A stretch of 64,000 nucleotides of DNA, taken from contig JAHLKG010000008.1 in the NCBI GenBank assembly GCA_025526995.1, forward strand, positions 558,001 through 622,000, given 5' to 3'. Both the position numbers and the translations under genes were made by a program. The DNA is from Powellomyces hirtus (taxonomy: Eukaryota; Chytridiomycota; Chytridiomycetes; Spizellomycetales; Powellomycetaceae). Below are positions 1 to 12,935 of this stretch, piece after piece. The notes below the pieces were generated by a model. The model was not told the origin of the DNA. It saw nothing but the letters and a program-made list of their open reading frames with translations, and did no database searches. Positions within the stretch are counted from its first letter, which is position 1; each line of letters opens with the position of its first letter.

Positions 1-1862
1 CAATCGACTCTATAAACGAATTCCCATTGGCTGGGTTTGGTCCGATGTTCAGCAGAGCGCCATTTTGGAATGGTAACTTGAGCTCCCGCTGTTGCGATAA
101 AGCTTTGAGAACGGGAAGGAACTCTGGGGTGAAGGTAAAAGTGTCGATGATGCAGAAGTAGTCTCCAGCTCGGATTTCGTTTTCCTGAGTATGATGCTGA
201 AGATTAAACAGCGAGATAGCGAGATCTCCGTTTTCACGGCGGTTTGACTCGTCTCGAGGGTTTTGACGGTCATGCAACACAATCTCTCCCCAGATGATTT
301 TATCGGCAGGCGAAAGGGAAGCGCCATAACCGGAAAGTTTGACGATTCCGATCAAGCTCGGACTGGTGAGACGACGTGTTGTTCTCCAATGAATGCTGAG
401 AAGATAGACAGGTTGGAGGATTAATGGCTGAACCATCTGAAAGCATCCCGACAACTTACCCTTGCTGTGGCGGTCTCCGGCTGCGAACCCTCGAGACAAA
501 GATCCTTCCATCCCAATTTACTTTCCGCACCACGCCATCATACAGGTTTGTAGAAGCTTGGTGAGAAGGAACACCGCACAGTTCCATCCTTCCCTTATCG
601 GCGCATCGTGCACATAAGGCATTAGCGTGGCGGGGAGCTTGGCAGGCCAGAACCACAGACCCATTGCAGTGGGATGTGCGGCAGCCCAGCCTTTGGAGGT
701 CATTAGAGGCAGGCCACAAAGGATGACCACACACCTTCAGCTGGTCCTTGTACTTGCACACGGGCTGAAGCGTGTTCCATGCTTCTCCGAACGTCAGACC
801 CACCCAGATTCGAAGGACTACGTCGAAGTATTGCTCAGGAGACCTATATACTCCGTCGGACCCCAATTTGTCGCCAGGGACTCGCATTTTGGGAAGAGCG
901 CTGGGCAGGAAATGCTGCGCATCGTTCAGCCACGCCATATTTGCATTCGTCCAATCGGTTACCACAACTTCATTTTCGGAACGATCCTCTGGTAGTTCAT
1001 CCGGTAGATGCGTTTTGATGATCCAGGGTTTCTCCAGGTCGTTGATCAATGCCATGGATTTCACCATCACACTGGAATGTTCAGGGTTGGCGATAGACAA
1101 ATGAGTGCAAAGGTTTGATAAAATTTCTCCGATAGTCTTCTTGATTGTGTCAGTGTCTGTTGGCCACTGGAACTTCAGTAAGCGATTGACCACATTCATC
1201 GACGTTTCGGCAACTCGGACAATTTGAACTTGATTGCTCGCCTTTCCTCGCAGAAGAGACAGGAAGCAAACTAATGCATGCTGACAGTCCGAAATCAAAG
1301 GCGGGGAGACACTACTTGATGACGGCAACATTGCAAGTGACACCATCAGGGCCTCGAGCAGATCCGGGGTCAAACTGTTCGCATAATGAAAACAGTCACA
1401 CCAATCTCGATGAAAACGGGTGACCTTGTCTGCGATTTGCGCCTCAGTAGCAGTCTTCAAGAACTTGACTAGCTTCAAAAGCTCCGGCAGATTCGCAGGT
1501 GGTCCACGTGGCACGCTTGCCATGTCGATCGGTTTCTGGAAAACATTTCCTGTAAAAATGGCTCCCGCGCCCCGTCCGCGACCTCGGAAAGTTGGATTTC
1601 CCCGTCCACGTCCCGAGAAATTTTCATATCCAGATTGAAGGCCTTGACCGCGACCCGTGCCGTTCGCAGGGTGCCCTCGCCCCCGGCCCCAATCAGTGCT
1701 TTGTCCCCGACTTGAGAATTGAGCTCGCCCCCTGCCTCTATCAGCGCTTTCTCCCCGACCTGAAGGTTGAGTCCACCCACGGCCACGTCCACGCCAAGGG
1801 GCGCTACCCTGGACAGAGGAGGAAGAACCACGGCCCCGCGAAGGCGTCGAGTTGCCCAGCAT
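1..1862 (-). CDS. RGG/RG-rich protein of unknown function (partial, runs off left edge)
   Basis: I do not recognise the family with confidence. Two exons are visible, 460-1862 and 1-395, joined across a 64-nt GT..AG intron (396-459); the frame stays open to the window edge, so the C-terminus is missing. The first ~110 residues are an Arg-Gly-rich low-complexity tract (repeated RGRG, GRGR), typical of RNA-binding proteins. A helical region and a Cys/His-containing segment (CGHP, CRTSHC, CARCADKGRMELCG) follow, possibly a small metal-binding module. After the intron comes an acidic/aromatic globular region. The layout resembles the N-terminal part of large fungal UPF1/ZNFX1-like RNA helicases, but no helicase motif lies inside the window, so this is only a guess. 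The open frame extends upstream of ATG 1862 without an ATG, so an upstream exon is possible. Confidence 0.65.
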
Positions 1863-2811
1863 ACGAATGTGGATAGTTTCTTTGGTAAAATCGTCTGTAA
1901 GAGATATTGTTCCAGCTTGAGACAAGTGGACAAAGGTGTAATTTCGACAGGTCCACGCGATTATGTAGCCGCCGGAGGGTGGCTGTGCAGCTCATTGGAC
2001 GCGAGAGGGACAGATGTTGGACAAGCCACAGACAGACAGTCAGTCCTGCGCCATGCGACTGTCACAAAAAGAGGAATTTCACATATATCAAATGTTTGCT
2101 TATCTTGCGCACCACCCCCCCCCCCCCCCCCGCCAGCCTCCAACACTTGCATGTCTGTCAAGCTCTGCGATTTGCCCTCAATTTGTTTGCCCTTGACCTG
2201 AATTGCGATACTCACAAGTTGCTCATTGCCGAGATACCCTCTCTTGAATCACAGAAGATTGGCACATCAAGAAACTACAAAGCACAACACCGGAACAAGG
2301 GTCAGTGTTGCTCTGTTAGGACAGGGAACCTGGTAACTCGAAAGCAGTATTGTGGTTCGACTTCTTAACAGGCGGAGTTGTCGAAAAGAATCGCGCGTGT
2401 GGAGAAAGTTCACTAGGGTGATACGAATGTGTCATGAGTGGCTGTGCAATCGCATTTCGACGCTCGGAAATGGGCTTCTCCTCTTTCTCTTGCAACCTTT
2501 TTTTATTTTTGCTTGGCGAAGTGCGGAGTTTCATACAAAAGTTCAGATTATTAGCACGCTCAAGGAGGAAAAGAGAACGTATTGGCCGGACGCATGAGCC
2601 TGCCGTGCGTCACCAATCTTGTGTGGATATTCCACCACCCTGCTGCAATTGCTGCTCCACACCCTCAGTCAACCTCACCACAAGGTTAGCGTTAGGTTAT
2701 CAAGCCCGCCTTTTGTTCGGTGATTTGCAATACTCAAGTCCCAACCAAATAAGATCTAGCACGGATTTGACACTATCATCTTCCCTGCCAGTCATACTCT
2801 AATCTTTTAGA
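1863..2811. other. Divergent intergenic region, RGG gene / ABC transporter
   Basis: About 950 nt between two diverging genes. It holds a run of 17 C at 2115-2131 and no convincing coding sequence. A good 3' splice site (pyrimidine-rich, ending TTTTAG) lies immediately before the ATG at 2812, so a 5' UTR or short coding exon of the ABC gene probably lies here. I could not find a phase-compatible donor. Confidence 0.4.
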
Positions 2812-5800
2812 ATGCACTTTCCGCTGGAGCTCGTATACCCAGTCGTCTCGCTTTTTACATTGACCAGCAGCTATGCTTTGGATACCTACCGCGTCGGTAA
2901 TGTGCCAGCTGTCAGCTTACCACTCGATTCACATGGACTCCGAAAAGAGAAGCACCGATGGGATCGCATCGACCTTTTTCAATTCTGGACTTGCCTGACT
3001 GAGGTGGGCACTGAAGGCGGCGACCAGTTGGTTGTTGGATGCTGATGCTGCGTATTGACGGGTTTATATTCCGTAGGTCCTTCTTTCTCTGGGAACGTTG
3101 GCACTTTCAGTATATAGAAGAGAGGCGGTAGAAACCAGCGTAACAGACGGATTGTGGCTAGGATATTGGCTGGTCGGAGTTGTGTATGTCGCATACATCC
3201 GGAAGCACAATGAGCGTGTTGCAGCGCTCGGTCGCACGCTATGGATACCATTGACGCTCGCATTCGTAGCACAACTTGTTATTGTTTCGGACGCGAGTGC
3301 ATCATGGTCCCGGCGCAAGGACATCTCCGATGTGGATGCAAAGTTCGCCCTTCGCGGCTTCTCCTGCATATTGACTTTTGCAGCGTTCGGTCTCGAGCTC
3401 TTCCAGGGGTATTACCAGAATATCGGGTCAACTTTGATTGAGACGGACGGCCGACAACCCTCACCTGAGAACAAAGTTACATGGATGTCACGGTTGACAT
3501 TTTCGTGGGTTGATGCACTTTTACTCGCGGGTTACAAGAAACCACTCGAAGACAAAGATGTTTGGGATCTCATTGATGTGGATAAGGCCGCCGCTGCTGT
3601 TCATTTGTTCGAAAAAGCGTGAGTTGGGCATGTCGTGCGGCGCAATCACCACGGATGTACATACTTAAGTATAGTCAATAGGAAAGTAAAGCAAAAGTCG
3701 TTTTTCTGGCGACTGATCGAGTCCCGAAAGGGCTCGTTTCTCAAAGCCGCATTTTTTCAAATGATCGTGACGGTTCTAGGTTACCGCGGTCCCTTCTTCA
3801 TGGTAATTTCTTTGTGCACGCCGAGCTTGTTCCTCACATTAATGCGTCGCGCGCCCTTTAGTATCTGATTCTCGCGTACCTCGAAACCCCAAAAAAAAAC
3901 CCGTACCTCGGATGGACGGCGCTGATTGGCTTGTTTATATGTAACTGTACCGCCGCTACCATCCAGGCTGCATTTCAGCTTTATTGCACCAGAACCGCGA
4001 TGTCCATCCGTTCCATTTTGGTCAACGAGGTGTACCAAAAATCTCTGCAACGCGCGGCGGGCATCGGCAAGTCGCGTGAAGAAGCTCGGTATGGCAAACA
4101 ATCCATGTTCGATCGCTCCGATGACGACAAAGCGTCTTACGGCAAGATCGTTACCATCATGAGTTCGGACGTCAACGCCTGCCGCGACGTGATCCAGGAC
4201 GGACCCAACGATATCGTTGGTCTCCCCATTGAAATCGGATTGGGGATTGCGGGGCTCGTGTCGCTTCTTGGGTGGGCGTCTGGCCTTGTCGGATTATTCG
4301 TCATGGCGTTCACTGGTCCTGGAATTGCGTTCGTGTACAAGATCGCCTACAAGCAAATTCTGGCATCCCGTGTCGCAACGGACGCCCGGACAAATGTCAC
4401 CAACGAAGCGATTCAGAACATTCGCGTGCTGAAGTACTTTGGATGGGAGGATATGTACATTGCCAAGATCCTGGCGGCTCGCAAGCAGGAGCTCAGAACT
4501 CTCGTGAAATACCAAACCACCTGGGTAGGAATGGAGGTACTCCGCTGGATGGGCACCATGGGGGTCGTATTCGTCACGTTCTTCTTTTACACAATCATTG
4601 CGGGGAACAGCTTCACGCCTGCGGCGGCCTTCACAAGCATCGCACTCTTGCATCAGGTGGGCCAGACCATCAATTTCTTACCCGCCATCTCCATGTGGTT
4701 CCTGCGTGGCCAGGTCGCTTTCAATCGAATCAATGGCTTTCTTGCGGAAGACGATCTGGAGAGGTACGATGAGAGTACTGCCGCTGCTTACAACATACGC
4801 GATGGTAAAGTCGGCATTCAGCGCGGACAGTTCATGTACATGGGCGCAGACTCCAAACCGGCCGCGATCAAAAGCGACGAACAGAAAAGTAAGAGACCAA
4901 ACTGGTTCCGTCTGCCGTGGAAGAGACACCTCGAGACCACAGCGGGGACTTACACTCCCGTCCCTGACTCCGATACCGACTCGGTTACGAACCCAACAAC
5001 TCCAACCGGCACATTCGAGTTCAAGCTCAGGAACGTCGACGTTGATTTCCCGATTGGCAAGCTCAGCACCGTCGTCGGTCCAACGGGTTGCGGCAAATCT
5101 TCTTTACTGCTCGCATTGCTGGGAGAGATGAGACGTCTCGAAGGGACTATCTCATTGCCGGATCCCCGAACCCGCGCTGTCGCGTACGCTGCGCAAACCG
5201 CATTTATGATGAATGCGACCATTCGAGAGAACATTTTGTTTGGTTCGGAGTATGAGGAGGCGCGATACGAGGCCGTTATTGATGGTTGCGCACTGAGACC
5301 GGACCTGAAGGCTTTGCTAAATGGGAGTGAGACGGAGATTGGCGAAAAGGGTATCAATCTCAGGTATGTACCACTCTGGTTCTTTCATATCGCGAGATCT
5401 CAACCTTCGGACTGATTATAACTGATATCTACCTTAAGCGGCGGGCAAAAGCAGCGTATTTCTCTCGCTCGTGCAGCATACAGTAAAGCATCCATCCTTC
5501 TCTTAGACGACCCCCTGTCGGCTGTGGACGCATCCACTGCGCGGCATCTCCTTAAAAACTGCCTTCTCGGCCTTCTCAAAGACCGCACCACAATTCTTGT
5601 CACCCACGCCGTGGACCTCGTCCTTCCTCACTCATCTTTCATCGTGTGCATGAAAGACGGCGGTGTTGTCGGAACCGGAAACCTTGCAGAAGTGCTCGCG
5701 AATCCTCTCTTGCAAGTGACAATTGAGAAAGATCTTCACCGACATGAAGAAACGCAGGACGCGGAGGATGAAGCCCAGGCGATTGAATCTGGAGCCGCGA

Positions 5801-7933
5801 CTGGACCGCATAAAGAAGCGCCAAAGGACGAGAACGCGGGTCCCAAGAATTTGGTGACGGTCGAAGGCATGTCCCGCGGGAAAGTGGACCGGAAAATGTA
5901 TTTTCGCTACTTTTCGAGCGCGGGCGGGATCTTCGTGTTCAGTCTCTTCATTGTGGGTCTGATTGCAACTCAGGTTGCAGACTACGGGAGTGATTGGTGG
6001 GTCAAGAGGTGGACAGAGTCTACAGGACGGAACGTGAACACAACAATGAGCGCCATGGGCTTGGGATCGGCCTTGGGCGACTCGAACTACGGTTCGTTTG
6101 CTATCGTGAATGCACTTATAGGTAGACGACAGTCATCTGGGCATGTGCCGGATAAGATCGGGGCTTTGGAGATGGATCAAAATGAGAAGGACCGCACCCT
6201 ATACTTCGTAAGTGCACACATTTAGTTCGGCCTCACGATGGACAACAAAACCCTAATCATTGCGTACACAGTTGGGAATCTACGGCCTTTTCAATGTCGC
6301 TGTCCTCCTAGTCGATCTTTGCACCTATGGGCTCCGAATCTACTGCGCCCGCACAGCCTCCTTGAAATTGCACGAAAAGCTCCTCTTTGCCGTCTTTCGC
6401 TCTCCAATGCGGTGGTTCGAAACCACTCCAACTGGGCGCATCATTAACCGGTTCAGCAAAGACATGTCAACCGTTGACGGCCCGCTCATCCAGATGCTCA
6501 ACATGTATTTACGATCCGTCATCCTCATTGCCAATACTATCATCGTCATCGCATGGGTCGTACCCAGTTCTCTGGCTGCCGTACCGGTTGTATACCTCCT
6601 GTACTCGAAAATCGGAATGCTGTACGTTAGCAACAGTCGAGAGATCAAGCGACTGGAGAGCGTGAGCTCGAGCCCGATCTACTCGTTATTTGGGGAGACA
6701 CTGGTTGGTGTATCCACAATCAGGGCATTTGGAAGCGAGGAACGGTTAGGAAGAAGGATGTGGGATCTGCTAGATGCCAACCATCGACATTTCTTCTATG
6801 CAACTGCCACTTCCCAATGGTTCAACATGCGATGCAACTATCTAAGTGCGACCTTCATCGCCTTCGTCACATTCGTGATCATGTCCAGCGGTCTGTCCGC
6901 CGCATGGGCAGGGTTAGTCCTCACATATCAAACACAACTCATCCAGAAACTGCGAGCAAGCATCCAGATGCACGCTCGGCTCGAAATGCAAATGAATGCG
7001 ATAGAACGGATCGAGGAATACTCTCAAAACGAACAGGAACCCCCACTCATCGTTGACAACTACCGCGCACCCCCGGACTGGCCGACCAAAGGCCGCATCA
7101 ATGTCACGGATCTCGTCATGCGCTACGCGCCCGGCACACCGGACGTTCTCAAAGGCGTCACGTTCTCAACTCACGAACACGAAAAAATCGGCGTTGTGGG
7201 CCGCACGGGTGCTGGCAAATCCACACTCAGTCTCGCGTTTCTCCGGATTGTTCCCATCGCGGGTGGTCACATCCACATTGATGGCATCGATATTGGCAAA
7301 TTGGGACTGAAGGATCTGCGGACCCGACTCACCATTGTTCCACAAGATCCGGTCTTGTTTGAAGGAACCATCAGGTCAAACTTGGATCCGATGGAGCAGC
7401 ATACTGACGCGGACCTTTGGGCTGCTGTCAAGAGCGTGGGACTGATTGAATCGCTGGAAAATCAAGATGAGAAACAGAGTGACGAGTTGCCACCACCTGC
7501 CGACGCGACAACAACAAGGGCGAAAACACCCGAATTAACGGGAGGCGGCTTCATCCTCGAATTTGCCATTACTGAAAACGGGGGCAACCTGTCCCTCGGC
7601 CAACGCCAACTCATCTGCCTATCCCGTGCGCTCCTCCGCAAATCCCGGCTCGTTATCTTAGACGAAGCCACCGCATCCATAGACTACTTTTCGGACGCGC
7701 TCATTCAGCAGGCCATCCGATCTCAATTCAAGCACGCCACCGTCCTCACCATCGCGCATAGGCTAAGAACGATTGTAGATTATGATCGCGTGCTCGTGCT
7801 TGACCATGGATCCGTGGCCGAGTACGATTCGCCTCGGGAACTGATGAAGAAGGAGAATGGAATCTTTGCCCGCATGTGTGCGGAAACTGGACATATGGAT
7901 GAACTTAGGACGCTGGCAAGCGCGCAGAAGTAG
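2812..7933 (+). CDS. ABC transporter, ABCC/MRP (Ycf1-like) subfamily
   Basis: Full-length ABC exporter with an extra N-terminal membrane domain, predicted to move glutathione conjugates or other organic anions across a vacuolar or plasma membrane. Six exons: 2812-3003, 3077-3618, 3682-3802, 3862-5363, 5439-6207 and 6272-7933, about 1595 aa; all phases agree. Order: TMD0, TMD1, NBD1, linker, TMD2, NBD2. NBD1 has Walker A GPTGCGKSS, signature LSGGQ (rebuilt exactly across the 5364-5438 intron) and Walker B ILLLDDP. NBD2 has Walker A GRTGAGKST, a signature reading LSLGQ, and Walker B LVILDEA. The split architecture and degenerate spacing of NBD1 are typical of ABCC. The start is uncertain because a 3' splice site abuts ATG 2812. 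Neighbouring genes give no hint of the substrate. Confidence 0.9.
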
Positions 7934-8179
7934 ACATATCTAGAGCCTTCATTCACGTAACTAAAAATAATACTTCTTGCCGAAATTCCAACGACTTACA
8001 CGTGAACATGTGAATATCCACAAATCTGATTTGCAAGTACAAGAATGCAATTGTGACGAAACTGAATATTTTGATATCTTGCAGAGCCAGTGAACTCAAG
8101 TTTAAATACGTGCAAGTGCCCATTGGCTAGAACTACCAAGTACACTATCCAAATGTACGTGTCGCGAAAATCCATGAGA

Positions 8180-10054
8180 TTAGAACATCGCCTGGCCTTC
8201 CTCCTGCTGCTCCTTCAGGAAAATCTCGAAGTACTGCGAAACGATAAACAATGATTATCAGAATTTTAACGCATCACGACTTGTAGATGAACGATGCACT
8301 ATGTCAGACGTACCTGGTAAATGATTGTGACAGCCAGCAGGATACCGGTGCCCGAGCCGATGGCGCCGAGCAAATCTGCCGAGACGGAAAGGGCACCAAT
8401 GCACAGACCACCGAAAGCGGCAGCAGTGGGAATGATGCGCTTCAGCTCCTTGTACATGGACCCGTCACGGTGTCCACGCATGACTAGCTGCTGTTCCTTG
8501 AGCTGGCGAGCAACGTCACGAGGAGAAGAGCCAGACACCTCGATCCAAGTTTTGGAGAACAAGGCGCAAGCGGTCAACATGAAAGTTACGTAGATGACAA
8601 AGTGGATAGGGTCAACGAGCGCCTTCGACAGACTGTGAGGGGGGGAGATGTAGTAGGCAAATCCACTGGCGGCGTACTCTTGTGGGACACCTTCGGGGCT
8701 CTAGAGATGACGGCAGCTACTTGCTAAGTAGGGGAACCATAGATGAAGCAATAAGCAAGGATATATACCTTCCACACTCCCAAAAGACGGACAAGGAGGT
8801 TCTCGGGCCAGCGCTTGTAGAGCAACTGAGAAATGAAGAACACGTTGGAAACCAGGGCAGACTGGAGCATGATGGGCATGTTCGAAGTGTAGAACAGCTT
8901 GATGGGGTAGTTTCCTTGTTGTCCTCGGTAACGGTTAGACTTGACTGGAATCTCCACTCGGAATCCCTGAAGGTAGATGACGACCGCAAAGACAATAAGA
9001 GTGGCAATCAGGTTGGACAAGTTGGGCAGGTTCTGGCGGTACATGGCTTCTTTAACGGCGCGGAACTTGTCGTTACGCGTGAAGATCAAGTAGAAGAAAG
9101 CGACAACAGCTCCCTCAAATTCAGTTCCTATCGAGAAAAAGCACGATGAGCCCCATGGCGTTCTGCTTCGGGAATCTTTATCGTCTCTGCTGCTGCATAC
9201 CTCGTCCAGTGTTGTACGTGGTCGGGCTGAAGGCTTTCCAGACGATGGTCTCGCAGATGTTGGTGGCAATGAAGAGAGAAATTCCAGAGCCCAGACCGTA
9301 ACCCTTCTGCAGAAGCTCGTCGAGAAGCATGGTAATGAGGGCAGCAATGCACAACTGCAGGATCAACAACAAGGAGATGCCGGGGCCGATGTCCTTGGGA
9401 TCTCCGTAAACACCAGACCACACAGACACGGTTGCCTGTCCGATGGCGATAACCATAGCAAAAACTAAATGCGCCAAAAAGGTCAGATTCCTGGTGAGTC
9501 TGTCGTTCGAGGCTGCTTTCCTCCACTCACGCTTCTGTGCTCCGGAGAAGAGAGCTCGGTCCTCCTTCAAAGAGTAATCGACCTCAATGATGTTGGCACC
9601 GGCCAACAACTGCATGATCATTCCGGATGTCACGATCGGAGTGATACCCATCTCCATCAACGTTCCTCGGTTGGAGGCCATAATAACACGCATCCAGTAC
9701 ATGGGATCCGACGATTCGGAAGACATGATACCGAAGAGAGGAATTTGCGAGCACACTAGGAAAATGAACAGTGTGATGGCGGTCCACATGACCTTCTCTT
9801 TGAATTGCACCTGCAAATTGCTCGTGTCAGCGCAGTTCATTTGAAAACCATATTCCTGGTGGAACTTTCGTTCCTCGTACCTTGCGATCAGGTGCGGCCA
9901 CCTCCGGCATCAATGCAATGAAGGGCCTCAGCACGTGAAGGAAACGGACTACATGCGGCGCACAAATACAAAGAGCATTTAGATTCGGTTCACCGCCACG
10001 CGACGCATGAAACAATATTGTCGATAGGTCGGCACGGAATCACTCACAAGACAT
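8180..10054 (-). CDS. SEC61: Sec61 alpha, ER protein-translocation channel
   Basis: Pore-forming subunit of the ER translocon (SecY family), with ten expected transmembrane helices. Seven exons on the minus strand: 10048-10054, 9881-9948, 9531-9810, 9201-9464, 8769-9127, 8314-8700 and 8180-8233; spliced product 472 aa, the usual Sec61 length. The first coding exon is only 7 nt (ATG TCT T) and rebuilds the conserved N-terminus [12 protein letters not shown] on splicing. Strongly conserved blocks include [29 protein letters not shown], the [12 protein letters not shown] loop, and the cytosolic loop ending in VKSNRYRGQ that contacts the ribosome. The protein ends with a charged tail ([12 protein letters not shown]). 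All seven exons keep frame, so the gene looks intact. Confidence 0.97.
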
Positions 10055-11161
10055 TGTGACAGGCGGTTAGGAGTCGAGTGTAGAGCGTTCGTAATCGACG
10101 AGTCGTATGCGGACACCGAAATGGATGAGGCGTCGGCTGGCTGTCTATCGCTTTATGTGGAGAGTATGCTTGCGCGCTGAGCAGCAGACAAACAGGATTC
10201 ACGTTGCGGCGATTGCGGATCTCGAAGGGCAGAAAGCGAGCGCACTTGTGGACTACACACCTTGGTTGGTTGGTTTCGCCACGTCCGTTTGCGGCGAGAC
10301 AGGACACGTCGATGCCACGTGACCCCTAACACCCCCCCCCCCCCATAATATCCGCTTTGGGAAGTTGAACCTTGTTGTGAGAAAGAGCATGGCAGCACAA
10401 GTCACCGTCTCTCTCCGGAATATGTTTTATGGCGGCAACGACAGGGAAATCCTTGTCTTCACAGCAACTCCGATTCGAATCCCTCTGTCTGAGAAGTATA
10501 ACACTTTGGCTGGATGGCCGTTGTATCACGCTGCAGAGAGGATTCGGGGCCAAAACCTGAATTACGAACATGGCGTTTCAACCTGCAGGCCTTCCCATGA
10601 TTCTTCATAAAATAGCTGTGAAAATCATGGCGGCTTTGGGTGACCAAGGCCCTGTGGTTCATCCTTGGCCCCTTCTGTACGGCTGCCCCGTTTGCCATGC
10701 GCACCGAGGTTGGCCCCCTGAGATGCGCGACACATCATGCATTGCAGAGTTTCTAGAACGCACATCAAACATATGCCCGTTTCAACCATTGCATGCTTTG
10801 CAATAGTGCTCTAAAGCACCTTCTGGAACCTTTCTTTCCACTTCCAAACCGTCTCAAGCTGCGAGATGTGAGATACTGTATCTAGGATGGCGCGTCCGAG
10901 AAGTCCAAGAACTGCGCGGTGACTGCATCATCGCTTTACAGGCATCCATCCATCCATCCATCCTTCGTCGTCGTCGTCGTCGATTCATCCATCCATCCAT
11001 CCATCCCATCGCATCGACCACATGTAAGTTATTGACATATCAGTAACGATCGGCCAAACGCATCAAGCGAAGCTATCGCCGATTTTCCCATCTGTGAAAC
11101 GACCAACCACGTCGCGAGATCGCAATCATAACAGCAATTCGTACAACGTAGATTATTCAAA
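10055..11161. other. Divergent intergenic region, SEC61 / Ran
   Basis: About 1.1 kb between two highly expressed diverging genes. It contains a C13 run (10332-10344) and a compound microsatellite at 10943-11006. Short open frames are present on both strands, but none has family similarity, a splice-consistent extension or a good start context. I treat it as promoter and 5' UTR sequence. Confidence 0.5.
10943..11006. repeat. Compound microsatellite (CATC)n-(GTC)n-(CATC)n
   Basis: Two blocks of CATC repeats flank a block of GTC repeats, within 160 nt upstream of the Ran start codon and probably in the promoter or 5' UTR. It is seen directly in the sequence. Confidence 0.85.
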
Positions 11162-12358
<1,197 letters not shown>

Positions 12359-12935
12359 ATACGTCGTCTGGCCTGCCCAGATTCCATCCCCCATCCCCCG
12401 TTTCACCCCTTTCTCTGGTCACTATTTTCCCTTATCTCCCCTCGTCTCACCCCACTTCTGGTCACTTAGTATGCATGTGTTTGAATGCAAGCCAGGAGGG
12501 TTCTGTTAATATACCGTTTGAATCTGTTCCCCCGCTGAATGCATCTAAGTATGGAGTTCCTGACCACATTAGTCAAACTTGCATACAACAGAAAGGATAG
12601 AGGAAAAGGAACGAGAAAGTTTATTCTCAAATAAAATAGCAGCGCGCAAACACTGTGTGATTAAAAGTACAACGGCTCCTTCTAAAACTCATAGTCGACT
12701 CTGTACAAAGGGTGGGGTCGTAGGCGGTCGTAGGCGACCGCCGTGGGGGGTGGTATGGGGGGGGGGGGGGGGGGGGGGTAGGAAGGGTGGGTATGAACAT
12801 ACGACTCAGAAAAAGCACAATCCAAATGTATCCAGGTAAATCAAATGGTGACAGGGTTTGTGGGTATTCCACAGTTTGTTGGTGTTCTGTTCCTTTTTCA
12901 TATCTCTCTCTTTTCTTTGTTTCGAGTTCTCTCTT
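12359..12935. other. Convergent intergenic region, Ran / Swi1
   Basis: This stretch holds the 3' ends of two converging genes. It is T/C-rich after the Ran stop and then carries a G-rich stretch with an uninterrupted run of about 22 G at 12757-12778. No gene is seen. Confidence 0.5.

Noticed and set aside
10483..10500. tRNA T-arm-like motif GATTCGAATCCC
   Set aside because: The flanking five bases on each side do not pair and no cloverleaf can be drawn.
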